NCBI GenBank assembly: GCA_023525715.1
Contig: CM042013.1
Span: 72,384,994-72,448,993 of the forward strand
Direction of reading: 5' to 3'
From: Cichorium intybus
Lineage: Eukaryota > Streptophyta > Magnoliopsida > Asterales > Asteraceae
DNA length: 64,000 nt
Position numbers and translations under genes: made by a program. Positions 10,626 through 22,720 of the stretch are shown in pieces; the first letter of the stretch is position 1; every line of letters begins with the position of its first letter. The notes beneath the pieces were generated by a model. The model had not been told where the DNA came from. It did no database searches and saw only the letters and a list, made by a program, of their open reading frames with translations.

Positions 10626-13600
10626 ATGTCCACACCAAGCTCGTCGTCTCATCCCGAAGTTGAGAACGTCCAAAGGACGGGGAAGGAAGGAAGTGTGACG
10701 TTACACTATCCACTACTTACAAAGTCTAATTATTCGGTGTGGGCTTTAAAAATGCGGGTAAACATGCAAGCGCAAGGAGTATGGGAAGCGGTGCAAAATC
10801 AAATAGTCGAAGAACGTTTGGATCGCATGGCATTGGCTGCGATTTACCAAGCAGTTCCGGAGGACGTGTTGCTCATGTTAGCGGAGAAGGATACGGCAAA
10901 AGAGGCCTGGGAGACGCTTCGAACAATGTATATGGGTGCCGAACGCGTCAAGGATGCGAAAGTTCAAACCTTGAAAAGTGAATTCGAGGTGATTCGCATG
11001 AAGGATAGCGAATCAATTGATGAGTTCGCCATGAAATTGACAACAATCGTTACAGGCATTCGTTCACTTGGAGAAAAAATCGATGAAACTTCGGTGGTGA
11101 AAATGTTTCTTCGAGCCGTTCCGATACGATTCATGCAAATCGTAACCTCCATCGAGCAATTCGATGATTTGAAGAACATGTCGATTGAAGAAGTCGTAGG
11201 CCGACTCAAGGCCCACGAAGAAAGACTTCGCGGATATGGAGAGAAAGACAGAGAGCAAGGGTTGTTGCTCACACACGTCGAGTGGGTGTCCCGCTCGAAA
11301 CAACACAATGGGAAAGAATCATCCTCTAGCTCGAAAGGAAGAGGTGGAGGCCATGCCGGGAGAGGGCGTGGTAGAGGTCGAGGTCAAGGACGCGGCCGAG
11401 GAAGAGATTCAAATCAGCCCCGAAATGAATCTAACAAGCCGAAAAATGATAAAAGCAAGGTAAAATGTTATTCTTGTGATGAATTTGGTCATTATGCATC
11501 GGAATGCCCCAAAAAGAACCATGGTGAGGAGGCAAACCTCACTCAAGCCAATGAAGAAGAGCCCATCTTGATGATGGCAATCTCACAAGAAGTCACATCC
11601 GGAAAGGTATCGCTGGAAGAGAAGATTTGTGTTAATCTTCTTACATCGGGAGAAAGTCGAGTGAATTCCGAGGTATGGTATCTCGACAATGGTGCTAGCA
11701 ACCATATGACCGGAGACCGCTTAAAGTTTCATGAGCTAGATGAAAACATTACCGGTCACGTGAGATTTGGCGATGGTTCAACGGTCGCTATTTTGGGAAA
11801 AGGGTCGATTTTATTTGTTTGCAAAAATGGTGATCAGAGACTCCTTAACGAGGTATATTTCATTCCAAGTCTTAAAAATAACATAATTAGTCTTGGACAA
11901 ATGACGGAAGAAGGGATTCAAGTTATTATGGACGGGTCAATTCTATCATTGTTTGATAGAAACAAAACTCTACTTTTGAGAGTTAAAAGATCTCCAAACC
12001 GGTTGTATAAAACTCTTTTAAAAACTGGTAGACCAATTTGTCTTTTAGCAACAAAAGACGAACCAGCTTGGACCTGGCACTCTAGACTTGGTCACGTTAA
12101 CTTTCCTGCCTTAAAAAAGATGTCAGAAAAGAATATGGCAACCGGAGTACCGAAGATTGAACACCCAAATCAAGTGTGTGAAGGGTGTGTTATTGCCAAA
12201 AAAACTAGAACTTCGTTCCCGAACCAAGCGGTTTTTCGGGCACAAAAACCGCTACAACTTGTTCATGCGGACTTATGTGGTCCGATTACACCCACCTCTA
12301 TTGGAGGAAGCAAGTATTTTCTTCTTCTGATAGATGACTTTAGTCGGTGGATGTGGGTGTACACATTATCTGAGAAACTTGAAGCATTTAGTGTTTTCAA
12401 ACGCTTCAAATTGATGGTTGAGAAAAGTTCGGGTTATAAAATAAAGGCACTTCATACAGATCGGGAAGGAGAGTTCACTTCTAAAGACTTCACAAGTTTT
12501 TGTGAAGAAAATGGCGTTAAAAGACATCTAACGACACCATATTCGCCTCAACAAAATGGAGTTGTAGAGAGGCGAAATCGAACCGTTATGGACATGGCAA
12601 GAAGTCTTCTTAAAGGAAGAAATGTCCCTGGGGAGTTTTGGGGAGAAGCCGTTAGACATGCTGTTTATCTACTTAACCGCCTACCTACAAAAGCACTTCC
12701 CGACATCACACCTTTTGAAGCCTGGTTTGGCAAAAAGCCAAGCCTTGGACACCTAAAGGTATTTGGGTGTGTTGCTTTTTCTAAAATTGTAGGTGGTCAC
12801 CTGAAAAAGCTTGATGATCGAAGCAAAAAGATTGTGTATTTAGGTGTGGAGGATGGAACGAAAGGCAACCGTTTATTTGATCCGCAAGATCGAAAGTTGC
12901 GGGTTAGTCGAGATGTTGTCTTTGATGAAGAAGAAGGATGGAATTGGTACAAAAATAAGGAAGAAGAAAAGGTGACTCCTAAAACCTTTACTATCATTGA
13001 ACCACAAACCCAAATACATCCTGAAATACCCTAAAACATCCCTGAAATCAACCCAGATCAATTAGAAAACCCAGATTTTGAACCTATTCAGTCTGAAACA
13101 ACCCCATACACTCCAATTTCTTCAAACTCATCCGATACAGAAAGTGATCCAAACGAAGTTGGGCCTCAAGGATATCGTTCGCTAGCTGATGTGTATGAAA
13201 ATGCTGAAAGTGTGATCCTTGAGCCTGGAGAATTGTTGATGATAGCTGCAGATCAACCCTTGAATTTCAAAGAGGTGGTAACCTCTAAAGCATGGCAGGA
13301 GGCTATGCAAACAGAGTTGGATGCTATCAAGAAAAACAAGACGTGGCAACTCACTGATTTGCCGCCGGGTCATAAAGCAATCGGTTTGAAATGGGTATTC
13401 AAAGTGAAGAAAGACAACTTTGGAAACGTGGTGAAACATAAAGCTAGACTCGTCGCAAAAGGCTTTGTGCAAAAGCAAGGAATCGACTTTGATGAAGTTT
13501 TTGCACCGGTAGCACGACTTGAGACCATAAGGCTTATCCTTGCCTTAACAGCTCAACATGGGTGGGTTGTCCACCACCTTGATGTCAAGTCAGCCTTTCT

Positions 13601-14797
13601 TAATGGAGATCTCAAGGAGGAGGTCTATGTCACCCAACCGGAAGGATATGTTGATAAAATCCATAGTCACAAGGTGTACAAGCTCTTTAAAGCTCTATAT
13701 GGTTTAAGACAAGCTCCACGAGCATGGAACATTCGCTTAGATAAAAGCTTAAAAGGGCTCGGTTTTTCAAAATGTTCACAAGGCTTGGCGGTTTACATAA
13801 GGAAAAGAAATGGCAAAACTCTTATTGTTGGTGTCTATGTTGATGACTTAATCATCACCGGGTCGAACACCGAAGACATTGTCAAATTCAAAGATCAAAT
13901 GAAAAAAGAATTTGAAATGAGTGACTTGGGTTTGCTTTCTTACTACCTTGGAATCGAAGTGTCGCAAGAGAAGTGGGGAATATCTTTGTGTCAAACGGCT
14001 TATGCAAAGAAGATTTTAGAGCAATTTGGGATGCTAGATTGCAACCCAGCGAAATCACCAATGGAACCAAAGTTAAAGGTCAAGAAGGATGAAGATGGTG
14101 AAAAAGTTGACCCGACCGAATATAGGCGAGTAGTGGGATGTTTAAGGTACTAGACACACACTCGACCAGACTTATCATATTCGGTTGGAATTGCAAGTCG
14201 TTTCATGGAAAAACCAACAACTTTGCACTTCCAAGTAGTAAAGCATATTTTACGGTATGTAAAAGGAACCGTCGATTATGGACTCAACTATGGAAAGGGT
14301 CGTGAAATTGAAGACTTGGTTGGGTTCACCGATAGTGATCTCGGAGGTGACACTGTTGATAGCAAAAGCACGAGTGGGATGGTTTTCTATCTTGGTAGAA
14401 ATGTAGTAACTTGGCAATCTCAAAACCAAAAGACTGTTGCTTTATCCACATGTGAAGCAGAGTTCATGGCAGCCACGGCGGCAGCATGTCAAGCCATTTG
14501 GCTTGCAAATCTCATGAAGGAACTCACCGGACATCATGTTATGCCTATCACTTTGTATGTTGATAACAAATCTGCTATTGCCTTGATGAAAAACCCTGTG
14601 TTTCATGGTCGAAGCAAACACATTGACATTCGTTTCACTTCATACGAGAATGTGTTGAGCGTGGGCAAATTATGGTGGAATATGTAGCCTCGAAGGATCA
14701 AAGGCCAGACATCTTTACCAAGGCTTTGACATATGTGAGGCACATTGAAATGGGCAACATGATCGACGTAACGAATCTCGAGCCAAGTTTGGTTTAA
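10626..14797 (+). pseudogene. Copia-1 gag-pol polyprotein, disrupted
   Basis: The start at 10626 gives an 802-codon open stretch. It holds a UBN2-type gag; a basic R/G-rich segment; a CCHC zinc knuckle (C-Y-S-C, G-H-Y, C, residues 281-294); a protease with D-N-G-A at ~354; a GAG-pre-integrase W-H-S-R-L-G-H (~484); and an integrase core with D at ~548, D in T-D-R-E-G-E-F (~612) and E in N-G-V-V-E-R (~645). The same frame resumes with RT (K-W-V-F-K-V-K; Y-V-D-D-L near 13838) and RNase H (T-D-S-D-L-G; C-E-A-E-F; Y-V-D-N-K-S). Breaks are a TAA at 13032-13034, a TAG at 14151-14153 and a one-base loss near 14633, after which the normal C-terminus continues in another frame to 14797. The protease has N where D-S-G is usual; related Copia elements show the same. 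It is not functional as written. Confidence 0.93.
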
Positions 14798-14806
14798 GGG
14801 GGAGAA

Positions 14807-15065
14807 TGTGAATGTAAACACAAACTTGCAGCCACCACCAACCACACCTACACCACCAACCACACCTAACTTTGTTGAATTTCTCATATGAACTCATTTT
14901 TAGGTTGCAGCTATTGTAGAAATTAAGGACACTACCATCACTATAAATAGATGTTCTAACATCCATTGTAATGCACCACAAAAACATAGAGAGTGTTTTA
15001 GAGTTAGTAGTTCTTTCTTGTATTCCAGTTTGAGTTCTGAATAAAAGAACATTTGAGTTCCAACA
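14807..15065 (+). repeat. 3' LTR of Copia-1
   Basis: 259 bp, three substitutions from the 5' LTR. Followed directly by the catct target duplication. Confidence 0.93.
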
Positions 15066-15070
15066 CATCT

Positions 15071-15991
15071 TACATTAAATTTTAAGAACAAAAGTTAATT
15101 GATACTTATTATTTTGTTTTCCTGCACGAGCCAATAATTCAAACAGCAAGAAGCTGCTTCACATTCATAAAAATCATATATTGTTGGGATCCATGTTGTC
15201 AAATGTTTAAAATTATGCTAGAAATTGCTTCTCTTGGATGATAAAGATCCCAAGACACGTGGCTCCTCGTGATTGGGCAATAGATATCAAAACGCATGAA
15301 ACATCCACATATCTCTATGAACCCTAAAATCAAACGTGTATCATTAACATCAACCATCTTTTGCAAAAATAATTATCGTGAACAACACCCAAAAAGACTG
15401 TTACGCTAAAAGTCAGTTCAAAATAAGCCCATCCTAGTTGGGTCCAAATAAGCCCAAATAAAGTTATTATGGACCGGTCTATTTTGATGACACCACTGCC
15501 CGGTCGAAGACGATCAAGTTGCACAAAACCCGGACCGGTCCCTCTTTGCATTTATAACGAGGTTGCCCATGGCACCATATATATCGAAGTAAGCATGGTT
15601 CATGTCCAATTAGGATTTCATATGTTGTAGCATCGTTTTATTTCAGCCCGTCATTGTACTTGTAAGGTTAGTAATTAGCCCAACATTGCATCCCCCGGGT
15701 TTTGTTTAGCTTTCTTTGAACCGGACAACAACCTATTGCCCCGAATCCGGTCACCATAAAATATAACATCTGTATTTGATTCAAGTTCATTTAAATCAAA
15801 AGCTAGAGTCAAGTCGTTTAGTTCTAACTTATTTGTTACAAAAAGCCACCATTAGCCCTTTAAAGTTGGACAATGGACACCATATCCATATGATAGACAT
15901 ATTTTGTGGTGTATTGTTTTACTTGTTAAGCAACTGAAATCGATTATTGTTACATGGTATTAATCCCTTTTGTCAGTAATAAAGTCACGAA
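15071..15991 (+). other. Right part of segment copy A, no protein gene
   Basis: Resumes the sequence interrupted by Copia-1 and matches 61415-62873. It has no convincing open frame. The text just before the tRNA (caactgaaatcgatt..., ttaatc...) is conserved in copy C. Confidence 0.75.
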
Positions 15992-15996
15992 GCGGG

Positions 15997-16039
<43 letters not shown>

Positions 16040-16064
16040 ACGTGTTCGATTCACGTTCACCGCA
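15992..16064 (+). tRNA. tRNA-Phe (anticodon GAA)
   Basis: This is a 73 nt cloverleaf. The acceptor strands are GCGGGGA and TCACCGC, with one G-A mismatch at pair 5-68. The D arm is GCTC-AGTTGGGA-GAGC, the anticodon stem TCAGA/TCTGA with loop CTGAAGA, and the T arm ACGTG-TTCGATT-CACGT. The gene has no intron and does not encode CCA. Internal promoter boxes A (TAGCTCAGTTGG) and B (GTTCGATTC) are present. The nearest T run is TTTT at about 16078. It differs from the second copy (62874-62946) at one T-loop base (T here, C there). Confidence 0.97.
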
Positions 16065-17028
16065 TTTACACTTTAACTTTTGTTAATTTAAATCTTCTTA
16101 AGTAGACGTACGTTTTCTATCCTAAACGAGATTTGAATACATCTGTGGAATGGAATAACTTTTTATGTTTATTTGTTAATTGTATATACACGACAAAGCT
16201 TGGTATAGTTGCGAATATATTGCGATATGGAGTTGCAAAACATCGAGCGACTAAAATTTTTGTGTAATGAACATTTTAGGAGGAACGAGGTTCACGCAAT
16301 TGATGTTTCTAGCACCCATTATGTTTTATTCAACATGAAACAGATCACAGATGTTCTATTGGCAACAAAGCATCCATTATTTACTAACTGACATCCATAA
16401 CAATAATAAATTATTAATCAGGAACAACAATGATTTTCTGTACTTTATGGGCATGAAGTTCTTAGATTTTGTATTCCCTATGCCCAACAATATTCTGTAT
16501 TACTTACAAGATTATGGATTTAATATAAAACGTGTGTTTTAATTTAGTTATGTATCTTTTGGTGGTTATGTTATTGTTTTTTCAACAAATTAGGTGGTTG
16601 ATTCAGTTGTTAGTATAAATTGCGGACTGCTTAAGGGTAAGGTTTTCTATAAATTATCCTTGTCAACATTAATTTCCATGTCATTTTTTTTGTGTTTTAT
16701 AAAAAGTCTGTGTCATCTATATAAGGGTTTTTGTAATTTTTTCTAATCAAATTTATGATATATGGTGGCTATACTCTAGTTGGTACAATGATCATTTTGT
16801 CATATTGTTACATGATTTGATGTTGAGTTAACCATCAAATGTTTCAGGGATCTTGCTATAGGGATCTTGCTATTGGAAGGACTATAAGCATTCAGCTCTT
16901 TACTTCAAGTGACAACTATTTCCATGTTTTTGTGTGGGATAAAAATTCTGAAAGTAAAAGGGATTGCTACTTTGTTGTATTTATCACTTGGCTTTATAAT
17001 CGATGTATAATTTGATAAATGCTATTAA
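16065..17028. other. Intergenic, nothing recognised
   Basis: AT-rich sequence with a few short open frames (for example 16209-16391) that resemble no family I know. Copy C diverges from copy A here, so the segmental duplication ends at or just after the tRNA. Confidence 0.6.
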
Positions 17029-17670
17029 TCTATATATTAATTTGTGTGAATTTTGGGCATGGAGTGTACGTTTTTTTTCCGGAATGTGACACGCGGATCT
17101 TCCTCCGGGTCATGTGGATCCGCTTTTCTTATTTAGGATCCGTTTCGTTTTTCGATGTTGCGTTTATTACACCATCTTCTCCACCGATTGCCGTTCCCAT
17201 TGCTCTATTACACAGCGACTGTGTGGGTTTACTGTGATTTCCGTCGATTTCTCCTACCCAGTGATTGTGGATCGCACTTCTTTCTGGAATTCCCGTCTTC
17301 TCTTTTCCCCATCGTCCCGAAAACGCGAGATCCGATTTTGAAGCCTGCAAGAATACATGTTTTAAAGCATGCGTATTATCTTATCAAGTGATAAAGCGCA
17401 TACAGTTTCAGTAATCCCGTGTATCTTGGTCTGTTTACTTCAGTTTTTGTACTTTTGTTGGTTTCATTCCTAGATATGCTATTGTAGGGGTTTTCTTTGC
17501 GGTACCCAGAATTGAGAAGACGAAGAAAAATGAAGATATCCACTACTACTTCAAAGATTATAAGGTTTTGTTCGATTTGTAATTTCCATTTTTATTTTGA
17601 TTTTTAGGTTTTGCTCTGTTTATTGGTTTGTTCTACATATGTGTTTGACATTTTGCAGATTTTGTTCGAT

Positions 17671-18217
17671 TTACTAGATCCTACTTTTTTTTTTACCATA
17701 TACACATATTTCAATATCGCATTCTGCTTCCCTAACATATGTCTAATTTTGTTCTTCTGTCTAATTTTTTGAATCATGGATAACAAACAGGGTATTTCCA
17801 CCTTTTGGAGTTACTGGTATCTAATTGGTATGTTTTACTTTATATACTCTATTTCTTCAATTTGAAATCTTCAACTGCGATGCCTAATTGAAGTTTTTTC
17901 TATTTGTTATGATGAAAAGATTGGAGTCTCTACTTTTGTGTTCGAGTTACTGGATCCTACTTTTTTTTACCATATACACATATTTCAATATCGCATTCTG
18001 CTTCCCTAACATATGTCTAATTTTGTTCTTCTGTCTAATTTTCTGAATCATGGATAACAAACAGGGTATTTCCACCTATTGGAGTTACTGGTATCTAATT
18101 GGTATGTTTTACTTTATACACTCTATTTCTTCAATTTGAAATCTTCAAATGCGATGCCTAATTGAAGTTTTTTCTATTTGTTATGATGAAAAGATTAGAG
18201 TCTCCACTTTTGTGTTC
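17671..18217 (+). repeat. Tandem duplication, about 275 bp unit x2
   Basis: The block beginning ttactagatcctactttttt at 17671 recurs at 17947 as ttactggatcctactttttt. Both copies run through catggataacaaacagggta and agattggagtct/agattagagtct. They differ by a handful of substitutions and by T-run length. No protein domain is evident. Confidence 0.92.
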
Positions 18218-21200
18218 CCTGGTAAGTATAAAAGGGTACGGGAGGTGATAAATGGTTTGGTTGGTTTGTAGACGAACACACCAACTGTTCGATGAAATAC
18301 CTTAATCAGAATATTAGTAGTTTAGGAAGCATTTGGAACTTAATCCTAGGTAAATACTTTATGAAGGTGTGGTTGTATTTGGTCACCTGCATAATGTATG
18401 AAACTTAATCAAGGTAAATACTTTACGAATGTTGGTTGATACATGTACGGAAAGGTTGCTCAGCAAATTCCCTTTCTTCCTTCATCTTGGAAACCAGGTA
18501 AAGAAACCCAAGATTTCTTTTCTGACTGTTGGGAATTTAAAAAAAAAATGTTTACTGGGGCATTGAACTTTTGAACCACTACTCAACTAATTTATTTAGT
18601 AATTAACCTATTATACTTTTTACCATTTAAAATTCATTTTCTTTGGTTTCTTGATTTATGAAATATGAGAAAATATAGAAATCACATCATGCTTCTTAAG
18701 TTGAACATTCCTTTTTTCCAGGTTTTCCAAAGTAAAGATCCTCATATAGAAGATATGTTAGTGTATGAATCTCCTATATATGCAAATAGTATTTAACTAA
18801 AACATGCATAGATAGAGTTGTGTCATGTAAAGAAGCAAACTGAATGCTTGGAAGTTTTAAATTCAAACCAATGGTAGTCTTCATGTCAATTGTCTTTTTT
18901 TAGTATAAAACAGGATCCTCACTGTTTTTACCTGTTTATGATCTTAGGCTGAGTGTCCCAATTTAAAGAACAAAATCTACAAATTTGGGAAGCTGCGGCC
19001 GGTGCTAAATGTTCCAATTTAAAGGTACCTCTAAGAATTACCGTTTGCCCTTACTGGATTCACATTAGCTAATAGTATAACAGTGTGACATAATGATGTC
19101 AAAGTAGCATGCTATAATAAATATAGATTCGTATAATCGATATAATTTATTTGGAAAAAGCACTGAAAGTTTGTATGTTATACATCCATGTTGCACTATT
19201 TATGTTTGATTTTTTCAAATCCAGATTGTTAATGATTTTATGTTTGATGTGATTTGGATCTACAAATAAATGACAGAGAAACACAAAAACTCTAATTACG
19301 AATTTTTTGTTTTGCTTTTCATATATAAGGTTTAGATGTTAAATCCTAGAAGACGCAAAAAAAATGTTGTTCAATAATTTATTTACCGATTTGTATATTT
19401 CTGTATTTGTATCAGTATGATGTTCGTTATTTATTTAGTTGTATTAGTTAGTTATCAAATGTAGAAATATCAGAGTTATAAAATTATTCGAAATTTGTGA
19501 AATCTTAAAAAATACTATAATGAATTTTCGTCATGTATTTGAGTTCAATATATAAAAGGCAAAATGCAAAATGGCTTATATGAAGATGGAAATGTTATAC
19601 AAAGTTAAAGAAAATAATGCTTTTTTATTAATTTTTTTTAGTTTTAAATTGGCATCATTGCTTTGATAATTTTATCTCTGAATCTCCCGATTCCTTTCCA
19701 GTCCCGCTTCGTCCCCTTCATCTACATCGTCTCCTCATCGCTTCCCCACCGCTGGTCACGTCGGTTTACTTTTGGCTCCTGTTATCGCGAATGAAATCCA
19801 CGAAAGGTACTACACACATATCCAATACTTCCGACTTATCTCTGAATCTCCCGATTCCTTTCAAAAATTTTGTTACCATACCTTCACGAGGTTAGCCACA
19901 ATTTCTTAGGTAAATCTTTCTTCTATTCGACTTTTCTGATTTAGGTTTGGTCGATTTAATGTAAGGTCGATTTTCATCGAAGCAACTCATGGCAATTTGG
20001 AAGTACGCTTTCTTTTTTAGCAATCAGGAAAAGCCACCGGTACGACCTTCTATTGTCAACCTATCGGTTTTCAAGGGTTTGATTTCAATTTTGATTTAAT
20101 TTCGATTTGATACTTCAACACAGGTATAGGGTTCTATGGTTTCATTCTGCTTCCCTTTCTCCTTTACCCACACATCTGTTCTACAATGATTTTTCACACC
20201 CTAATTAGTCAACTCAACTAGAGATCGTTACAGAAGAAGGAAGACCGAATATTGGTCATGGATTACAGTTTTGATTTTTAAATTGGCCAGGATATTCGAT
20301 TGCCCCCTTTGGGAGTGTTCTGCTCTTTTGCCTAATTCTGTTCTTGCCTTTTTTGTTTTTGACCTGATTATATCTATGCATATGGTGTATTTAATCCACT
20401 TTATTGCTATTATATAGTCGGTTTCAACCATATGCTTACATAGTTACGCAATAATTTACTTTTCTGGACAAACTAAAGGGGCTTGGTGTTTTGATACTTT
20501 TCTTTTTATAGGTCCACATCCAGATACGATGTTGATAATACAGACACTATGGATTCAACTTTTAGGTATTGACTAATTCCCTTCATATTTACTTTAACTG
20601 CATATTATTTTGTAGAAATGCTCCAATGAATCTGGTCTGCGATTTTGCTATGATTTAAGTTATATATACTTATACTTGCAGTGATTGTAGACAAAAGCTA
20701 CCTGTATCAGGATCCATCAGTACAAATCCAGTTTTCCTACAACAAATATGGAATTTAGCCAGTAAGTGGGTTTTGGATTACGAACTTAAAAAACATGAAT
20801 ACAAATGCTATTGAATGTATCAATATTTATAGAACATTGAAAGGAACAATTATGCCAAGGTACTTCGTTTAGAAAAAAAATTACGCTATAGAGATTAAAA
20901 TACACCAATTTGTGCATCAATCACTAAAAGTTTTCATGAATTTGTTAATGTCTTCGTGTGGGTTTTTGGTAATTTGCGAGGGGCATGAACTTACCTTTGA
21001 CCAAAAGTTGCGTTTAATTCCAATGCAAAATGAACATATTTCTCTCATCTTCATCTTCACAAATTTACCATTTTTATGAACTGGTAGCATTAAATTAAAT
21101 TGAAATGGTAAAAATCTTATTGGGATCTTGATGTTTAGAGTTTAAGATGAAGAAAATGGAGGATTTCTTTTAGGATTTTAAATGGAGATGAGGGCAATAT

Positions 21201-21380
21201 AGTCATTTTGCATTGGACTTAAACGGAGCTTTTTGGACACTCTTAGCGACAGGGACAAACAAAACTAATCTTTGGGGACCAACTGTGCAACAAATGAAAA
21301 ATCCATAACTTTTGACATACGGGACTAAAGTTGTAATTTAAAGAATATTGATAAGTTTTCTATTGATTTATTGTTTTCAG
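18218..21380 (+). other. Intron-like AT-rich sequence, possibly a captured first exon
   Basis: No family was recognised. Around 19680-19815 a CT-rich, UTR-like block leads to a short ATG frame ending at a possible splice donor (aaaggtacta). The phrase tatctctgaatctcccgatt occurs twice (about 19670 and 19838). At 18974-19024 a 17-codon open piece (starting N-L-Q-I-W-E) ends at aaaggtacc. These could be parts of captured genes, but the sources are unknown. Confidence 0.35.
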
Positions 21381-21544
21381 GGGGGTTGTATTCTGGAGGA
21401 AGTGCACAGATGGTTGAAAATTCATTAGGCATTCATGGAGATGAAATATTGTATGTTGGCGATCATATTTATACACATGTAAGTGTTTCCAAAGTACATA
21501 TTCGCTGGCGGACAGCATTGATTTGTGTACAATTGGAAGAAGAG
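21381..21544 (+). pseudogene. Captured exon of a HAD-family cytosolic 5'-nucleotidase
   Basis: An acceptor (ttgttttcag) precedes and a GT follows a 164 bp open exon. Its translation contains G-L-Y-S-G-G-S-A-Q-M, then G-D-E-I-L-Y-V-G-D-H-I-Y, then R-W-R-T-A-L-I-C and L-E-E-E. That is the late HAD motif region of plant 5'-nucleotidases of the NT5C2/IMP-GMP type. Such enzymes dephosphorylate purine nucleotides in the cytosol. The aspartate normally following G-D-H-I-Y-T is histidine here, an altered key residue. No other exon of this gene was found next to it, so it is an isolated fragment, not a gene. Confidence 0.8.
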
Positions 21545-21549
21545 GTCAG

Positions 21550-21550
<1 letters not shown>

Positions 21551-21616
<66 letters not shown>
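21551..21616. repeat. (TA)n microsatellite
   Basis: An uninterrupted run of about 33 TA dinucleotides just after the nucleotidase exon. Its length in the assembly may be unreliable. Confidence 0.95.
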
Positions 21617-21619
<3 letters not shown>

Positions 21620-21655
21620 GAATGTGAAACCCTAGCATTTTCTGCTCTTGAGAAG

Positions 21656-21687
21656 CCGTGCATAGCACGGCACCCCAGAAACCCTAG
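21656..21687 (+). other. Hairpin plus CTAG, possible internal Helitron terminus
   Basis: CCGTGC (21656-21661), loop ATA, GCACGG (21665-21670), then 13 bases and CTAG at 21684-21687. This resembles a Helitron 3' end and is like the hairpin at 23004-23020. The base after CTAG is C, not the usual T. Confidence 0.35.
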
Positions 21688-21861
21688 CATCCGATGTTAC
21701 ACATACTGCGAAATCTATACAATTATTTCAGAGAGTACTTTCTTTCACATTCATTAAATGGTTATTACCTCGTGTTTCACCAAACCACTAGCATTTTCCA
21801 ATGCTGTTAAAAACCCTAGCATTTTCCAATACAATTATATATAGCTGGCCTCTTCTTCCAG

Positions 21862-21991
21862 AAAGCAGCTCTTTATAAGTGTAACATCGCTGGTAACCCA
21901 GCTGTGGTTACACGTCTGGTTGACAACATGACTGACAATTTAAGAGCACCTCGTGCTGAAGCAACCGATGTTGGCAATGCTGTTTTAGATG
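21862..21991 (+). pseudogene. Captured exon of cytosolic pyruvate kinase
   Basis: A 130 bp exon follows an acceptor (cttcttccag) and ends at G|GTAATT. The translation begins K-A-A-L-Y-K-C-N, continues A-V-V-T-R-L-V-D, and ends R-A-E-A-T-D-V-x-N-A-V-L-D-G. This matches the conserved region of plant cytosolic pyruvate kinase that includes the active-site-proximal M-T-D-N-L-R segment and the A-V-L-D-G loop. The enzyme makes ATP and pyruvate from phosphoenolpyruvate. Neighbouring exons are absent and the adjoining sequence comes from other genes, so this is a captured fragment. Confidence 0.85.
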
Positions 21992-22189
21992 GTAATTTCT
22001 TTTTTCCATTTCCATTGCATGCTGGAATTGGAATCCAATTCCATTCCATTCTGGGATTGGCATCCAATTGCATTCCACTCCGGCATTGGTTGCAAATGAG
22101 TAATCTATTTATTCTAATCAATAATCTTTAATTTTCTTATTAATAACATCATGGTGGTACCTAAAATGGATAGCAATGCAATTTGGGTA

Positions 22190-22700
22190 TTTGTAAAAAA
22201 TACCCAAGTACATTGGCTAATTTGTTTTTAAAAGATTTACCAAAGTATAATGGTATTTTAGAACAAAAACCTAGAGTGCAATGTCATTAAGGATAACAAA
22301 TAGATATGTTAAAAAAATTTGTTTTTCCAAATTGTTTCCATAATAGCAATGTACTTTGGGTTCCTGTTTTGAAATACCAAAGTACATTGGTAAATCTAGT
22401 GTTTGACGGATTTACCAAAGTACAATGTCATTTAAAAAAAACCAAAGTACAATGCTATTAAGGAAAAAAATAGAAATGGATTTTTCTTATTTGTGATTCA
22501 TTAGGTTGAAACTCTTGAAAAATGGATTGTCGAAACAAAATTATCAACAATGCGACCAAATACAATGAACAACTACGATGTTATTCTTGATGACTTCGGA
22601 AGACTTCATTCACCATATCTCAAAAAGTAAGTTAAGTGTAAGGAATAGCAATGTACTTTACTCTTTCTATTAAAATAGACAATGTACTTTATTTTTTTAT
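22190..22700 (+). repeat. Degenerate 'caatgtacttt' repeats around the third exon
   Basis: Short phrases like accaaagtacaatg and agcaatgtactttac recur at irregular spacing on both sides of the exon at 22505-22626. Similar phrases make up the foldback element at 41516-41988, so the two loci may share a repeat source. Confidence 0.5.
22505..22626 (+). pseudogene. Captured exon, possibly of a 2-oxoglutarate/Fe(II) dioxygenase
   Basis: A 122 bp open exon lies between an acceptor (ttcattag) and a donor (GTAAGT). The translation contains V-E-T-L-E-K-W, then M-R-P-N-T-M-N-N-Y, then V-I-L-D-D-F-G. From memory this resembles the N-terminal part of plant PKHD/prolyl-4-hydroxylase-like proteins, but I hold that only tentatively. 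It is the third unrelated exon within 1.2 kb, which supports gene-fragment capture. Confidence 0.45.
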
Positions 22701-22720
22701 CCATAATAGCAACATATTTC

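Larger units (their letters stand above)
9821..15065 (+). mobile_element. Copia-1 LTR retrotransposon, full-length but coding-defective
   Basis: LTRs of 259 bp (9821-10079 and 14807-15065) differ at three bases. A 5 bp target duplication, catct, lies at 9816-9820 and 15066-15070. Primer-binding site TGGTATCAGAGC at 10082-10093; polypurine tract AAGGGGGAG at 14796-14804. The domain order gag, protease, integrase, RT, RNase H defines Copia (Ty1-type). The matching empty site is present in segment copy C at 61411-61415 (cacct). Total 5245 bp. Confidence 0.96.
8676..16064 (+). repeat. Segmental duplication copy A (includes tRNA-Phe)
   Basis: Sequence on both sides of Copia-1 matches 60142-62946 in the same orientation and order. 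Shared landmarks are the cggtaaacc block (8742), the tgtgggacaagccaaaaccc block (9483), the cccgttaaataacccatct block before Copia-1, the gaacaaaagtta block after it, the attatggaccggtct block (15465) and the tRNA gene. Copy A has Copia-1 and a 135 bp tandem duplication that C lacks. Copy C has two MITEs that A lacks. Part of it (about 8880-9360) also matches copy B. Confidence 0.85.

Noticed and set aside
22190..22700. CRISPR-like array from the repeated 'caatgtacttt' words
   Set aside because: Spacing and repeats are irregular and degenerate and the DNA is plant nuclear.
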